NCBI RefSeq assembly: GCF_030929495.1
Contig: NZ_JAVFWN010000007.1
Location: 186,001 to 250,000 of the forward strand
Direction of reading: 5' to 3'
From: Nocardioides sp. LHD-245
GTDB taxonomy: Bacteria; Actinomycetota; Actinomycetes; Propionibacteriales; Nocardioidaceae
DNA length: 64,000 nt
The notes beneath the pieces were generated by a model. The model made no database searches. It was given only the letters and a program-made list of their open reading frames with translations, and was not told the DNA's origin. Below, in pieces: positions 39,065 to 48,730 of the stretch. The stretch's first letter is position 1. Each line of letters begins with the position of its first letter. Position numbers and translations under genes: made by a program.

Positions 39065-40374
39065 CGGCCGTGCCTCCTGAGCAGCTGGTAGGCCTCCAGC
39101 GTCGCCGCGCGCTGCTCGGCGTGGTCGACGATCGGCTCGGGGTAGGCGCCGAGCGTCGGGTCGGCGAGCTCGGGCACCCAACGGCGCACGTAGCTGCCGT
39201 CCGGGTCGAACCTCCGGCCCTGGGTAGTCGGGTTGAAGATCCGGAAGTACGGCGCCGCGTCGGTGCCGCAGCCCGCGACCCACTGCCAGTTGTGCTGGTT
39301 GCTCGCGAGGTCCCCGTCGACGAGGTGGGCCATGAAGTGGCGGGCGCCGTGCTGCCACTCGACGTGCAGGTCCTTGACCAGGAAGGACGCGACGATCATC
39401 CGCACCCGGTTGTGCATCCAGCCCTCGGCGAGCAGCTGGCGCATCCCGGCGTCCACGATCGGGTAGCCGGTGCGGCCCCGCGCCCACGCGTCCAGGCGGC
39501 GGTCCAGCTCGGCGCCGGTGACATAGGGCAGGTCGCGCAGCTCGGGCCGGAAGTACGCACGCGCCGAGTCCGGCCAGTGGTGCAGCACGTGGGCGTAGAA
39601 CTCCCGCCACGCCAGCTCCTTGCGGAAGGTGGCTGTGTGCGGATCGTCGGCATCGATGCCCGCGAGCACCGTGCGTGGGTGGATCGTCCCCCAGCGCAGG
39701 TCGGGGGAGAGCCGGGAGGTGGCGTCGAGGTCGGGGCGGTCCCGCACGTCGTCGTACGGCGTCCCGCGCCAGGCCTCCCAGCGGGCGAGCGCCGCCGCCT
39801 CGCCCGCCTCGGGCAGGTCGACGTCCCGCAGGTCCGGCTCGGGAGGGAGGTCGTCGGACGGCGCGCCCGCCCACGCCACGGCGGCCGGGTCGGAGTCGGC
39901 CGGCGCGCGCCAGCCGTGGTCGATCCACGCACGGTGGAAGGGCGTGAAGACCTGGTAGGGCCGTCCGTCGCGGGTCAGCACCCGCCCGGGCGCGACGGCG
40001 TACGGCGAGCCGGTCCGCACCAGCGGAACCTCACCGAGAGCTACGGCGACCCGCTCGTCGCGTGCGGCGCCGTACGGGCCGAAGTCGGCGCTGACGTGGA
40101 CCGCGCGGCCACCGGTCTCCGCGGCCACCGCGGGCACGACCGACTCCGGCCGCCCCGACCGGACCACGAGGCCGCGGCCGTGCTGTCGCAGGTCGGCGTC
40201 GAGCGCTCGCAGGGTCCGCAGCAGGTAGGCCCGCCGGACGTCACCGGCCGGTCCCCACAGCGCGGGGTCGAGCACGAACAGCGGCAGCACCGCGCCGTCC
40301 GCGGCGGCGGCCAGCAGCGCCGGGTGGTCGCCGAGCCGCAGGTCCCGCCGGAACCACAGGATGCTCGAACTCAC
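39061..40374 (-). CDS. phrB: Deoxyribodipyrimidine photo-lyase (DNA photolyase)
   Basis: 437 residues, class I CPD photolyase length. The N-terminal antenna-binding domain opens with ILWFRRDLRLGDHPAL. The C-terminal FAD-binding domain has LAWREFYAHVL, RTGYPIVDAGMRQL, EGWMHNRVRMIVASFLVKDL, DLASNQHNWQWVAGCGTD and YFRIFNP, all family signatures. It repairs UV-induced cyclobutane pyrimidine dimers with blue light. The start is GTG 40374. It sits 17 bases downstream of a small membrane gene and overlaps the downstream hydrolase, so all three may form one unit. Confidence 0.95.
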   Translation of the reverse strand: MSSSILWFRRDLRLGDHPALLAAAADGAVLPLFVLDPALWGPAGDVRRAYLLRTLRALDADLRQHGRGLVVRSGRPESVVPAVAAETGGRAVHVSADFGPYGAARDERVAVALGEVPLVRTGSPYAVAPGRVLTRDGRPYQVFTPFHRAWIDHGWRAPADSDPAAVAWAGAPSDDLPPEPDLRDVDLPEAGEAAALARWEAWRGTPYDDVRDRPDLDATSRLSPDLRWGTIHPRTVLAGIDADDPHTATFRKELAWREFYAHVLHHWPDSARAYFRPELRDLPYVTGAELDRRLDAWARGRTGYPIVDAGMRQLLAEGWMHNRVRMIVASFLVKDLHVEWQHGARHFMAHLVDGDLASNQHNWQWVAGCGTDAAPYFRIFNPTTQGRRFDPDGSYVRRWVPELADPTLGAYPEPIVDHAEQRAATLEAYQLLRRHGR

Positions 40375-40391
40375 CCCGCCATGCTGGCAGG

Positions 40392-40775
40392 TCAGTGGGC
40401 GCGACGGGCGAACACGGTGCCGGCGAGCGAGCCGACGACCAGCGCGGTGAGCACTGTCAGTGCGATCTGCAGCGGCTCCCGGCCCTGCTCGAACGGCAGG
40501 ATGAGCGGCAGCACCAGTGCATAGGCGATCAGAGCCGCCACCGCGCCGTGCAGGCCGGGGCTGCCGGCGCGCCGGCTGTGCCGGGCCGCGACCGCGAAGG
40601 CGACGATCGCGACCGCGGCGAGCCAGCCCGCGGCGAGCGCCGTCGAGGCGAGCGTGAGGAAGGGGGCGAGCAATCCGCCGAGGATCAGCACGCTGAAGCC
40701 GGTCGAGGCCCCCCGGACGGCACCGGGTACGTCGATCCGGCCCGTGGACGTGGCGGTAGCGGCGGTGGGAGGCAC
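40392..40775 (-). CDS. Small integral membrane protein of unknown function
   Basis: 127 residues with four hydrophobic segments (about 20-45, 48-63, 75-97 and 103-122). The N-terminus is Thr/Ala-rich and cytoplasmic, and the C-terminus ends with basic FARRAH. The layout resembles small four-TM proteins of the TIGR04086 type, but I cannot confirm it. GTG 40775 lies 7 bases after a TAGCGT -10 box; a second GTG three codons upstream (40784) is less likely. It is the first gene of a probable unit with photolyase and hydrolase. Confidence 0.6.
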   Translation of the reverse strand: MPPTAATATSTGRIDVPGAVRGASTGFSVLILGGLLAPFLTLASTALAAGWLAAVAIVAFAVAARHSRRAGSPGLHGAVAALIAYALVLPLILPFEQGREPLQIALTVLTALVVGSLAGTVFARRAH

Positions 40776-40782
40776 GCCGCCC

Positions 40783-40788
40783 ACGCTA
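40783..40788 (-). promoter_or_regulatory. Putative -10 box (TAGCGT) for the membrane protein-phrB-hydrolase unit
   Basis: Minus-strand TAGCGT is 7 bases before GTG 40775, suggesting a leaderless transcript. The rest of the gap to 41001 (the mce operon start) contains a relatively AT-rich stretch with TATGAC at about 40935-40940, a possible -10 for the mce direction, but no recognisable operator. Confidence 0.4.
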
Positions 40789-41001
40789 GGTCGCGCCCGC
40801 CGGGCCCCGGTATCACGCCCGCGCACAAGGACTCCCGCGCACTTTGGTCGTCGCCGACAACCGGGCGCGCCGGGTCTCCGAGGGGGCCTTGCCCACCACC
40901 GACAAAGACCCCTGCGGATTTTGTGGCCCACGACTATGACGCTCCCCACGCAACGCTGAGAGGTTGACCGGACTCCCACCCGAAGCAGGCGGTGACGATT
41001 C

Positions 41002-41829
41002 ATGGGGAATGTCATGGGGACTTCCACACGCAGGGCTGCGCCCCGGCCGGGCAGCCTGGCAGCCGGCGTGTCCGAGCTCGGCGAGATGACCAGGCTCGGC
41101 GGCACGGTGACCTGGATGGCGATCCGGGGACCCTGGGACTACGGGCGCGACACCGTCGACCAGATGTTCCTGATCCTCAAGCAGTGCTGGATCCCGATGG
41201 CGGTGTCGTGCACCTTCTTCGGTCTCGGCGCCCCAGGCCTGCAGGGCGGCAACATCTACGCCCTCTTCGGGATGCCGGAGCGGCTCGGCTCGTTCTTCAT
41301 CATGGCCAGCATCCGCGAGTTCGCGCCGTGGGTGAACGCGATGGTCGTCGCGGGCGTGGTCGGCTCGGCGATCACCGCCGACCTCGGAGCCCGGCGGATC
41401 CGGGACGAGATCGACGCCATGGAGGTGCTCGGCGTCGACCCGGTGCGGGCGCTCGCCCTGCCGCGGATCGTCGCCTGCACGCTGATCACCGGCCTGCTCG
41501 ACATCGTCGCACTGTGCTTCGGCCTCCTCGGCGGGTTCATCGCCGCCGTACCGCTGCTCGGCGCGAATCCGTGGGCGTTCTACAACAGCCTGTTCGCGAA
41601 CCTCACCACGCCGGACATCTGGGGCAGCGTCGTGAAGACCACGCTCTTCGGCCTGATCATCGGCGTCGTCTGCTGCTACAAGGGCATGTACGCGAAGGGC
41701 GGTGCGATCGGCGTCGGCCGGGCCGTCAACCAGGCCGTCGTCATCGCCTTCGCGCTGATCTGGGTCGTCAACGTCGTCTTCACCAACATCCTGCTCGGGC
41801 TCAATCCCGAGATCCAGGTCTTCAAGTAG
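41002..41829 (+). CDS. yrbEA: YrbE-type ABC permease of the Mce importer (first subunit)
   Basis: 275 residues of the MlaE/YrbE permease family with about six hydrophobic segments. The conserved family motif near the middle is visible as GARRIRDEIDAMEVLGVDP, which in these permeases sits on the coupling helix facing the ATPase. With the second YrbE subunit it forms the membrane channel for a lipid-like substrate delivered by the Mce proteins. ATG 41002 is chosen; ATG 41014 follows four codons later and has a better GGGGA site, so it may be the real start. It is the first gene of an operon continuing to 54826. Confidence 0.9.
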   Translation: MGNVMGTSTRRAAPRPGSLAAGVSELGEMTRLGGTVTWMAIRGPWDYGRDTVDQMFLILKQCWIPMAVSCTFFGLGAPGLQGGNIYALFGMPERLGSFFIMASIREFAPWVNAMVVAGVVGSAITADLGARRIRDEIDAMEVLGVDPVRALALPRIVACTLITGLLDIVALCFGLLGGFIAAVPLLGANPWAFYNSLFANLTTPDIWGSVVKTTLFGLIIGVVCCYKGMYAKGGAIGVGRAVNQAVVIAFALIWVVNVVFTNILLGLNPEIQVFK

Positions 41830-41840
41830 GGCGGCGCGAC

Positions 41841-42704
41841 GTGACGACGACTCCCGACCGCGACGCCGGCACCCGGCCGAGCGCGCCGACCCCCAGCGAC
41901 AGCGAGCTGTCCGTGGCCAGCGCGATGGGCTCGGTCCGGGCCGCGCTGACCACGGGCGGCGAGATCCTGCGCTTCTCGTGGCAGGTCACGCGCAGCCTGC
42001 CCGAGGTCCGGGTGCACTGGACCGAGATCGTGCGACAGGCCGGCATCCTGGTGCTGTCGAGCGCGCTGATCATCTGGGCGATGCAGTTCGTCATGGGGAC
42101 GATGTGCGGCACCGAGGCGATCTACACGCTCAAGCAGGTCGGAGCGCCGATCTACTCCGGCATCTTCAACGCCTGGTGCGCGGTCCGCGAGCTCGTGCCC
42201 TACATGTGGGGCTACATCCTCGCGGCGAAGATCGGCTGTGGCCTGGTCGCCGAGATCGGCTCGATGCGGATCGCGGAGGAGGTCGACGCCCTCGAGGTGA
42301 TGGGCGTCGACTCGCGCAGCTACCTCGTCGGCACCCGGATCGTCGCGGCCTGGCTGTCCATGCCGTTCCTGTACGCCGTCAGCCTCGGCATGATGTCGCT
42401 CGGCGAGATCCTCGTGACGGTCTACTACGTCGGCGGCGTCTCACCCGGCGGCCACATGTACGTCTTCTGGCTCTACCAGAACCCGATGGACTTCCTCTTC
42501 TCGCTGTCCAAGGGCATGGCGATGGGGACCGCGATCGTGTTCGTCGCCTGCTACTACGGCTACACGGTGAGAGGCGGATCCGTCGAGGTCGGCAAGAACA
42601 CCGCCAGATCCATGGTCCTCAACATGGTGCTCATCCACCTGATCGGCGCCCTCGGGACCCAGCTCTTCTGGGGCCTCTCACCCAACGCGCCCATCGGCAA
42701 CTAA
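41841..42704 (+). CDS. yrbEB: YrbE-type ABC permease of the Mce importer (second subunit)
   Basis: 287 residues, same family as the previous gene, with the coupling motif GSMRIAEEVDALEVMGVDS. It has a longer, charged N-terminus (about 55 residues before the first membrane segment). GTG 41841 lies 11 bases after the first permease gene's stop and no strong ribosome site precedes it, so translation may be coupled. Together the two subunits form a heterodimer typical of actinobacterial mce operons. Confidence 0.92.
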   Translation: MTTTPDRDAGTRPSAPTPSDSELSVASAMGSVRAALTTGGEILRFSWQVTRSLPEVRVHWTEIVRQAGILVLSSALIIWAMQFVMGTMCGTEAIYTLKQVGAPIYSGIFNAWCAVRELVPYMWGYILAAKIGCGLVAEIGSMRIAEEVDALEVMGVDSRSYLVGTRIVAAWLSMPFLYAVSLGMMSLGEILVTVYYVGGVSPGGHMYVFWLYQNPMDFLFSLSKGMAMGTAIVFVACYYGYTVRGGSVEVGKNTARSMVLNMVLIHLIGALGTQLFWGLSPNAPIGN

Positions 42705-42713
42705 GGACATCGC

Positions 42714-43523
42714 ATGACCACCCTTGCTCCCACGGGTGCCGCCCACCGCGGTCCCGACCTGCCCGGCGACCAGCACTCGATGGAGGTCCGCAACGTCCAC
42801 AAGAGCTTCGGGCCCTACGACATCTTGACCGGGATGAACCTCAACTTCGTCGACAACGCCATCACGACGATCCTCGGACCGTCGGGCACCGGCAAGAGTG
42901 TGCTCATCAAGCACCTGGTCGGCCTGCTGGAGCCGGACGAGGGGGAGGTGCTGATCTTCGGCCAGGACATCTGGAAGATCAGCAAGCAGGAGCGCTACGA
43001 GCTGCGCAAGCGGTTCGGCGTCCTCTTCCAGGACGGCGCGCTGTTCGGCTCGATGAACATCTTCGACAACGTCTGCTTCCCGCTGCGCAAGCACACCGAC
43101 ATGACGGAGCACGAGATCCGCGACCTCGTCATGGACCGGCTCCAGGAGGTCGGCCTGGAGGGTGCCGCGGCGAAGCTGCCCAGCGAGGTGTCCGGCGGCA
43201 TGCGCAAGCGCGCCGGCTTCGCCCGGGCGCTGATCCTCGATCCCGACATCGTCATGTTCGACGAGCCGGACTCGGGCCTCGACCCGGTCCGCACCAGCCT
43301 CCTCAACGACGTGATCCTCGAGATGCACGAGCGGCACAAGGGCACCTACATGGTGGTCACCCACGACATGGCGACCGCACGCAAGGTGAGCGACTACGTC
43401 GGCGTCGTCTGGAAGGGCAAGTGCATCCACTACAGCGAGGCCGACGCCGCCTTCGACTCCGACAACCCGTTCGTGCGGCAGTTCCTGGCCGGCGACTCCG
43501 TCGGCCCGCTGGGGATGGACTGA
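42714..43523 (+). CDS. mkl: ATP-binding protein of the Mce/YrbE importer (Mkl/MlaF-like)
   Basis: 269 residues, an ABC ATPase. Walker A is GPSGTGKSVLIKHLVGLLEPD, the signature motif is SGGMRKRAGFARAL, and Walker B is IVMFDEPDSGLDPVRT, all typical of MlaF/Mkl. In mycobacteria the Mkl ATPase is encoded apart from mce; here it lies inside the operon, between the permeases and the first Mce gene, making the unit self-contained. Its stop overlaps the first mce start (TGATGG arrangement at 43521-43525). Confidence 0.93.
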   Translation: MTTLAPTGAAHRGPDLPGDQHSMEVRNVHKSFGPYDILTGMNLNFVDNAITTILGPSGTGKSVLIKHLVGLLEPDEGEVLIFGQDIWKISKQERYELRKRFGVLFQDGALFGSMNIFDNVCFPLRKHTDMTEHEIRDLVMDRLQEVGLEGAAAKLPSEVSGGMRKRAGFARALILDPDIVMFDEPDSGLDPVRTSLLNDVILEMHERHKGTYMVVTHDMATARKVSDYVGVVWKGKCIHYSEADAAFDSDNPFVRQFLAGDSVGPLGMD

Positions 43524-44752
43524 TGGAGCGGAGTGCGATCGTCGCCGGCGTGCTCGCCGCCGCCCTCGTCGGAGGCGGCGCGGTGGCGCTGGAGAAGGGC
43601 GACGGGTACGCCGTCCGCGCGGTGCTGCCGAACGCGGGGAACCTGTTCGTCGGCAGCTCGGTGATGTACGACGGCTACGAGGCCGGCAGCGTCACCGACA
43701 TCGAGGTCCAGGACGGCCGGGCCCTGGTCTCCCTCTCGCTCGACGACGAGTTCGGCCCGCTGCACGACGGAGCGAGCGTCGAGGTCGTGTGGAAGGCGGC
43801 GCTCGGTGAACGGCTGGTCCGGGTGGTCGACGGCGACGAGAAGAACGCCGAGCTGCCCGATGGCGCACTGCTCGCCGGTGTCCAACGGGAGCCGGTGGAG
43901 CTGGACGCGGTGCTCTCCGCGCTCGACGAGCCGACCCGGACCCACCTGGCGTCGCTGGTCACGCGGCTGGAGGGCACGCTGCGCGGTCGCGAGGGCGACG
44001 CCCGGGACAGCCTGACCGCGGCCGGGCCGGCCGTCGAGCAACTCGGCGCCGTGCTGCGCGGGGTCGGCACCGACGGTGAGGCGATCCGCCAGATCATGCA
44101 GCAGCTCGACGAGACGATGGGGATCCTCGGCTCACGCGGCGAGAGCCTGGAGCGGGTCGTCACCTCCCTGGCGTCGGCGACGAACGCGGTCGCCCAGCAG
44201 CAGCGCGGACTGGGGGAGACGCTCGACAGGCTGCCACCGGTGCTGAGCAGCGCCACCCGCACCCTGGACCGGGTGCCGGGCACGGTCGAGGAGACCCTGC
44301 CGTTGCTGGCGGACCTGGCACCGGCGACCAAGAGCCTGAAGCCGGTCGCGAAGAACCTGCGCCCGCTCCTGCAGGACCTCCGCCCGACCGTCGCCGACCT
44401 GCAGCCCACCCTGGTCGCGCTGTCGGAGCTGCTCGGCATCACTCCGGCCCTGCTGGACGTCAGTACGGCGACTCTCCCGTCCGCCGACACGGCGCTGATC
44501 GGCCTGACGCCGGCGATCGACTTCCTGCGGCCCTACACGCCCGAGATCGTCGGCTGGGCCACGAACTGGGGATCGGCCGGCGGCAACAAGGACAGCAACG
44601 GCCACTACGTCCGGTTCCACATCCAGACCGGCACCGAGGCGGTCATCCCCAGCAGCCGGCCCGGTCCCGGGGTCACCCAGAACCTCACGCCCGAGCCCGG
44701 CGAGCCGGTCGGCCAGCCCTGGACCGACGCCGACGGAAGCGAGATGCGATGA
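43523..44752 (+). CDS. Mce-family protein 1
   Basis: 409 residues: an N-terminal hydrophobic anchor (about 5-25), an MCE/MlaD domain (about 28-115, with VRAVLPNAGNLFVGSSVMYDGYEAGSV in two pieces), a helical region (about 120-340), and a tail ending in a Pro-rich stretch. Mce proteins assemble as a hexamer of six different subunits and form a tube that carries lipids or sterols across the envelope. No lipobox cysteine follows the anchor. ATG 43523 overlaps the ATPase stop, and the next gene overlaps its own stop by 4 bases. Confidence 0.9.
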   Translation: MERSAIVAGVLAAALVGGGAVALEKGDGYAVRAVLPNAGNLFVGSSVMYDGYEAGSVTDIEVQDGRALVSLSLDDEFGPLHDGASVEVVWKAALGERLVRVVDGDEKNAELPDGALLAGVQREPVELDAVLSALDEPTRTHLASLVTRLEGTLRGREGDARDSLTAAGPAVEQLGAVLRGVGTDGEAIRQIMQQLDETMGILGSRGESLERVVTSLASATNAVAQQQRGLGETLDRLPPVLSSATRTLDRVPGTVEETLPLLADLAPATKSLKPVAKNLRPLLQDLRPTVADLQPTLVALSELLGITPALLDVSTATLPSADTALIGLTPAIDFLRPYTPEIVGWATNWGSAGGNKDSNGHYVRFHIQTGTEAVIPSSRPGPGVTQNLTPEPGEPVGQPWTDADGSEMR

Positions 44753-46185
44753 GTCACCCCGGCAACGGTGGGGCGCTGAAGGACGTCGGCCGTGCCGGCG
44801 TGGTGGCGGCCCTGATCGCGGGCGGCATCGTGGTGGTGTCGAGCATCGTGGGCGACGACGACCCCGCAGACCTGCTCCGCGCCCGGTTCGTCTCGGCCGC
44901 CCCGCTCGTGGAGGGCAACGAGGTCAAGGTCGACGGGGTCGTGGTCGGCACCGTGGAGTCCCTCGAGGTGGTGGACGGCGTGGCCGAGGTCGCGCTCGAC
45001 CTCGACGACGAGGCCGGACCGCTGCACCAGGACGCGCGGCTCACGATCCGCCCGGTGAGCCTCCTCGGCGAGCGGTACGTCGACCTCGACCGCGGCACCA
45101 CCGACGCTCCGCCGCTGGTCGACGGCACGGTGATCCCGGTCGAGCAGACCGCGACCTCCGTCGGGCTCGACGAGGTGCTCAACACCGTCGACGACCCGAC
45201 CGGCGCGGGGCTCCGGGCCCTGGTGACCACCCTCGGCGAGGGGATCCAGGGCAACGGCGGCAATGTCGGCCGGACGCTCGCGGCGCTCGCCCCGAGCCTG
45301 AAGGACACCCGTGCCCTGGCCGCCGTCCTGGACCAGCACAACGAGTTGCTCGTGCGCCTGATCGACCAGTTCGAGCCGGTGGCCGGTGCGCTGGCGACCC
45401 GGGACGGCGAGGCGATGGACCAGCTGGTCGCTTCCTCCGAGCAGGTCCTCGCCGCGGTGCGGGAACGGCAGGCGAAGCTCGAGCGGACACTCGACCGCCT
45501 GCCGGGCACCCTGGCCGTGCTGCGCTCGACGCTCGGGAACGTGCGCAGCGCCGCCGACGACACCGCACCCACGCTGGCCGAGCTGCGTCCGCTCACCGAC
45601 AAGCTGCCGCAGCTGTCGCAGGAGCTGCGTGCGTTCTCCGACGTCCTGGACCCCGCGCTCGCGACCTCGCAGCCCGTCCTCGACGAGGCGGACGCGCTGC
45701 TCCGCGCCGCCGCGCCCGTCGCCGCCGACCTGGAGGCCGCGGCACCGGGCCTGGCCAGGTCGACCTCCGGCGTCGAGAAGGTGGCCGACCGGCTGACGGG
45801 CAACCGGGACAAGCTGTTCGACTGGATCCGGTTCTGGGCGTTGACGACCAATGGCCGCGACGGCCTCTCGCACTACTTCCGGGTGGGTGCGGTCGTCGAC
45901 CCGGACATGCTGACCGGGCTGCTGCCGAAGGCCCCGTCCGGCCCCGCGGGCGACCCGGCGGCCGGCAGCAAGCAGGCCGGCGGCAAGCCGGGGAGCGGTC
46001 CGCAGGGCGGCTCCGGACCGGCCGGCGTGCCGAACGGCGTGGCCGGTGGCGTCGACGGCGTCCTCGAGGGACTCACCGGCCTGCTGACCGGCCTGCTCCA
46101 GCCGGGCAGCGACGGCAGCGCCACCGGCCTGACCGCGGACCAGGAGAAGGGTCTGCTCGGCATGCTTCTCGGAGGTCTCTCATGA
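44749..46185 (+). CDS. Mce-family protein 2
   Basis: 478 residues, the longest of the six. The anchor segment (about 10-28: VVAALIAGGIVVVSSIVG) precedes the MCE domain (about 35-120, with RFVSAAPLVEGNEVKVDGVVVG in pieces). The helical region is followed by a Gly/Pro/Ser-rich low-complexity tail (about 385-478, including PSGPAGDPAAGSKQAG) that may cross the peptidoglycan or be disordered. No lipobox is present. The gene overlaps both neighbours by 4 bases (ATGA). Confidence 0.9.
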   Translation: MSHPGNGGALKDVGRAGVVAALIAGGIVVVSSIVGDDDPADLLRARFVSAAPLVEGNEVKVDGVVVGTVESLEVVDGVAEVALDLDDEAGPLHQDARLTIRPVSLLGERYVDLDRGTTDAPPLVDGTVIPVEQTATSVGLDEVLNTVDDPTGAGLRALVTTLGEGIQGNGGNVGRTLAALAPSLKDTRALAAVLDQHNELLVRLIDQFEPVAGALATRDGEAMDQLVASSEQVLAAVRERQAKLERTLDRLPGTLAVLRSTLGNVRSAADDTAPTLAELRPLTDKLPQLSQELRAFSDVLDPALATSQPVLDEADALLRAAAPVAADLEAAAPGLARSTSGVEKVADRLTGNRDKLFDWIRFWALTTNGRDGLSHYFRVGAVVDPDMLTGLLPKAPSGPAGDPAAGSKQAGGKPGSGPQGGSGPAGVPNGVAGGVDGVLEGLTGLLTGLLQPGSDGSATGLTADQEKGLLGMLLGGLS

Positions 46186-47417
46186 CACGGAACCCACTCG
46201 TCGGCTGGCTGCGGAGCCCGCTGGGCATCGGCACGATCGTGGTCGCGCTCTTCGCGACCGCCGTGGTCTTCGGTCTCAACGCCACCCACGGCATGCCTCT
46301 CGCCGAGCGCAAGGAGGTCCGGATCGCCTTCGACGACCTGAGCGGTCTCAACACCGGCGACGACGTCCGGATCGCCGGCAGCCGGTTGGGCTATGTCGAC
46401 GCCCTCGAGCTCGACGACGGTCAGGCGATCGCGGTCGTCCAGCTCGACGACCCCGACACCCCGCTGTACGACGACGCCCGGGCCGCCCGGATCTCGGACC
46501 GCTCCGGCCTGGGCCAGAAGTTCGTCACCCTCGACCCGGGCGACCCGTCGACCGGCCCGCTGCGCGACGGCGCCGTGATCCCCGCCGACCAGACGGTCCG
46601 GGCCGAGGACGTCAACGAGCTGCTCGACGTCTTCGACGAGCAGACCCGGGCGAGCGCGTCGGCGACGCTGAAGAACCTCGGCGGTGGCCTGGCCGCCCAC
46701 GGCGAGGACCTGCACGGCTTCCTCCGCCACGCCCCGGGCATCCTCGAGGACACCGGCGCCGTCTCGGGAGCCCTGGCGGCCGGCGACGGCACGCCGCTGG
46801 AGCGGATGCTCGTCTCGGCCGACCGGCTCACCGGGCGGCTGGCCGCCCGGGACGACGAGCTGGCCGCGCTCATGGACCAGATGGCGGTGACCGTCGACGC
46901 GTTCGCGGTGGACGGTGCCACCCCCGTGCGGGCCTCCCTCGACCAGGCGCCGCAGACCCTCGACACCGCCGACTCCGCGCTCCGCGCCCTCGACGCGCCG
47001 CTCGCCGACCTGGCCGTCGCGATGCGCGAGGTCCGCCCGGGTGCCGTCGCCCTGGGCCGGGCGACGCCCGACCTACGGGCCTTCCTGCGGGAGGGCGTCA
47101 CCCCCGTGGCGAAGGTGCCGGGGGTGAACGACGCCGCGGTTCCGGGTGTCCGGGCGCTCGACGGTCTCGTCGCCGACGCCCGGCCGCTGGCCGCGCAGCT
47201 GGTCAGGACGGGCTCGACGGCGGCCCCCCTGGCGAGCGTCCTGGGCGATTACGCCGGCGACATCTCGCAGTACTACACGGGCGCCTCGGCGTCGCTGTCG
47301 CACGGCGACCGGGCCGGCCACTGGCTGCGGATCCTGCTGCTCCCCGCGCCCGAGAACGCGGGCCTGCCGCTCTTGGTCGACCGTGATCCCTATCCCGAGC
47401 CCGGAGAGACCTGGTGA
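46182..47417 (+). CDS. Mce-family protein 3
   Basis: 411 residues. The anchor is GIGTIVVALFATAVVFGLN (about 13-32), the MCE domain follows (about 38-120, starting VRIAFDDLSGLNTGDDVRIAG in pieces), and then the helical needle-like region. It ends with DRDPYPEPGETW, a motif often seen near the end of Mce proteins that may contact a partner. No lipobox. The start and end overlap the neighbouring mce genes by 4 bases. Confidence 0.9.
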   Translation: MTRNPLVGWLRSPLGIGTIVVALFATAVVFGLNATHGMPLAERKEVRIAFDDLSGLNTGDDVRIAGSRLGYVDALELDDGQAIAVVQLDDPDTPLYDDARAARISDRSGLGQKFVTLDPGDPSTGPLRDGAVIPADQTVRAEDVNELLDVFDEQTRASASATLKNLGGGLAAHGEDLHGFLRHAPGILEDTGAVSGALAAGDGTPLERMLVSADRLTGRLAARDDELAALMDQMAVTVDAFAVDGATPVRASLDQAPQTLDTADSALRALDAPLADLAVAMREVRPGAVALGRATPDLRAFLREGVTPVAKVPGVNDAAVPGVRALDGLVADARPLAAQLVRTGSTAAPLASVLGDYAGDISQYYTGASASLSHGDRAGHWLRILLLPAPENAGLPLLVDRDPYPEPGETW

Positions 47418-48730
47418 CCGGCATGCGTACGACGACCCGGGCCCGTCGCGGCCTGACCACCCTGCAGCTGGGCAAGATCTTCGTCGCCCTGGCGCTGGTC
47501 GCGGCCGCGCTGCTGTTCCAGAAGGCACAGCTGGCCGCGGCGCTGCGCCCCGGCGAGACCGTCGAGATCCAGTTCCGCGAGGCGCACCGCCTGCGCACGG
47601 CGATCTCGGACGTCAAGCTGTCCGGCGTCGACGTCGGCGTGGTCCGCTCCGTCGAGCGGGACGGGGACGTGACCACCGTCGAGGTCAAGGTCGACGACGA
47701 CGTCGTCGACGCGCTGGGCAGCGCACCCTCCGCCCGGATCCGGCCGGCCACCCTGCTCGGCGGCAACTACTACCTCGAGCTGCTGCCCGGCGGCCGCAAG
47801 GGCGCCTTCGCCGGGGTGATCCCGGTCGACCGCACGCAGCTGCCGGTCGAGCTCGACGGCGTCGCCCGGGCCTTCCCGGCCGACGCTCGCCAGGGCGTGC
47901 GCACCGGCACCGCGGCCCTCGACGAGTCGCTCGACCAGCGCGGCCGTACGGCGCTGCGCCGCCTGCTGAGGTCGAGCCCGCGGACGCTGGTCTCGACCGA
48001 GGCGGTGCTGCGCGGCCTGCGCGGCACCGCGCCGGAGGAGGACCTGGCCGCGCTGGTCGCGGGCGGCGAGAACGTCTCCACCGTGCTCTCCTCCGAGAAC
48101 GTCCGGCTGGCCCGCCTCGTCGACGACCTGGCGACGACGTCGTCGGTGCTGGCCGAGCGCCGCCAGGACCTGGCCGACGTGTCCCGCACCATGCCGGGCA
48201 CCCTCGACGACACCACCGTCCTGCTCGACCGGCTCGACGGCGTCCTCGACTCGCTTGAGGCCACCGCGGACCCGGTCCGCCCGGCCGTGCGCGAACTGGC
48301 CACCCTGCTCGACGACGCCGACCCGGTCCTGGCCCGGGCCCGGCCGGTCGTGGCCGACCTGCGAGAGGTGCTGCAGGACGCCCGGCCCCTCGTCGGCGAC
48401 CTGCTGCCGATCAGCCGCGACCTCGACACGACGGTGCGCAACGTCAACGGCGCGGTGCTCGACCGGGTCAACGGGCCGATCCTCGGGCAGCTGATGACGC
48501 CCTGGCACGGGACCGGGCCCTACGCCAAGGGCGGCGCCGATCGCCCGCTCTACAAGGAGACCGCCTACATGTTCTCCAACCTCGCCCAGGCCAACATGAT
48601 GGACGCCAACGGCTCGATGATCTCCTTCCTCCCCGGCGTCGGACCTGCCTCGCTGGCGGGACTGCCGATCAGCCTGGAGCAGCTGCTCACCGGTGGCACG
48701 TCGGGCGGCATGTCGGGGGCGGACCGATGA
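47414..48730 (+). CDS. Mce-family protein 4
   Basis: 438 residues. The anchor is LGKIFVALALVAAALLFQ (about 17-36); the MCE domain (about 45-130) reads VEIQFREAHRLRTAISDVKLSG in pieces. The helical region is long, and the C-terminus is unusually Gly/Met-rich and folded, with PWHGTGPYAKGG and MFSNLAQANMMDANGSMISF, a segment resembling that of the McE/McD-type subunits. The start is GTG 47414. No lipobox. Confidence 0.88.
   Translation: MTGMRTTTRARRGLTTLQLGKIFVALALVAAALLFQKAQLAAALRPGETVEIQFREAHRLRTAISDVKLSGVDVGVVRSVERDGDVTTVEVKVDDDVVDALGSAPSARIRPATLLGGNYYLELLPGGRKGAFAGVIPVDRTQLPVELDGVARAFPADARQGVRTGTAALDESLDQRGRTALRRLLRSSPRTLVSTEAVLRGLRGTAPEEDLAALVAGGENVSTVLSSENVRLARLVDDLATTSSVLAERRQDLADVSRTMPGTLDDTTVLLDRLDGVLDSLEATADPVRPAVRELATLLDDADPVLARARPVVADLREVLQDARPLVGDLLPISRDLDTTVRNVNGAVLDRVNGPILGQLMTPWHGTGPYAKGGADRPLYKETAYMFSNLAQANMMDANGSMISFLPGVGPASLAGLPISLEQLLTGGTSGGMSGADR

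Noticed and set aside
40776..41001. KstR/KstR2-type operator upstream of the mce operon
   Set aside because: No TnnAAC-like inverted motif was found, so steroid-type regulation is not supported by the sequence.
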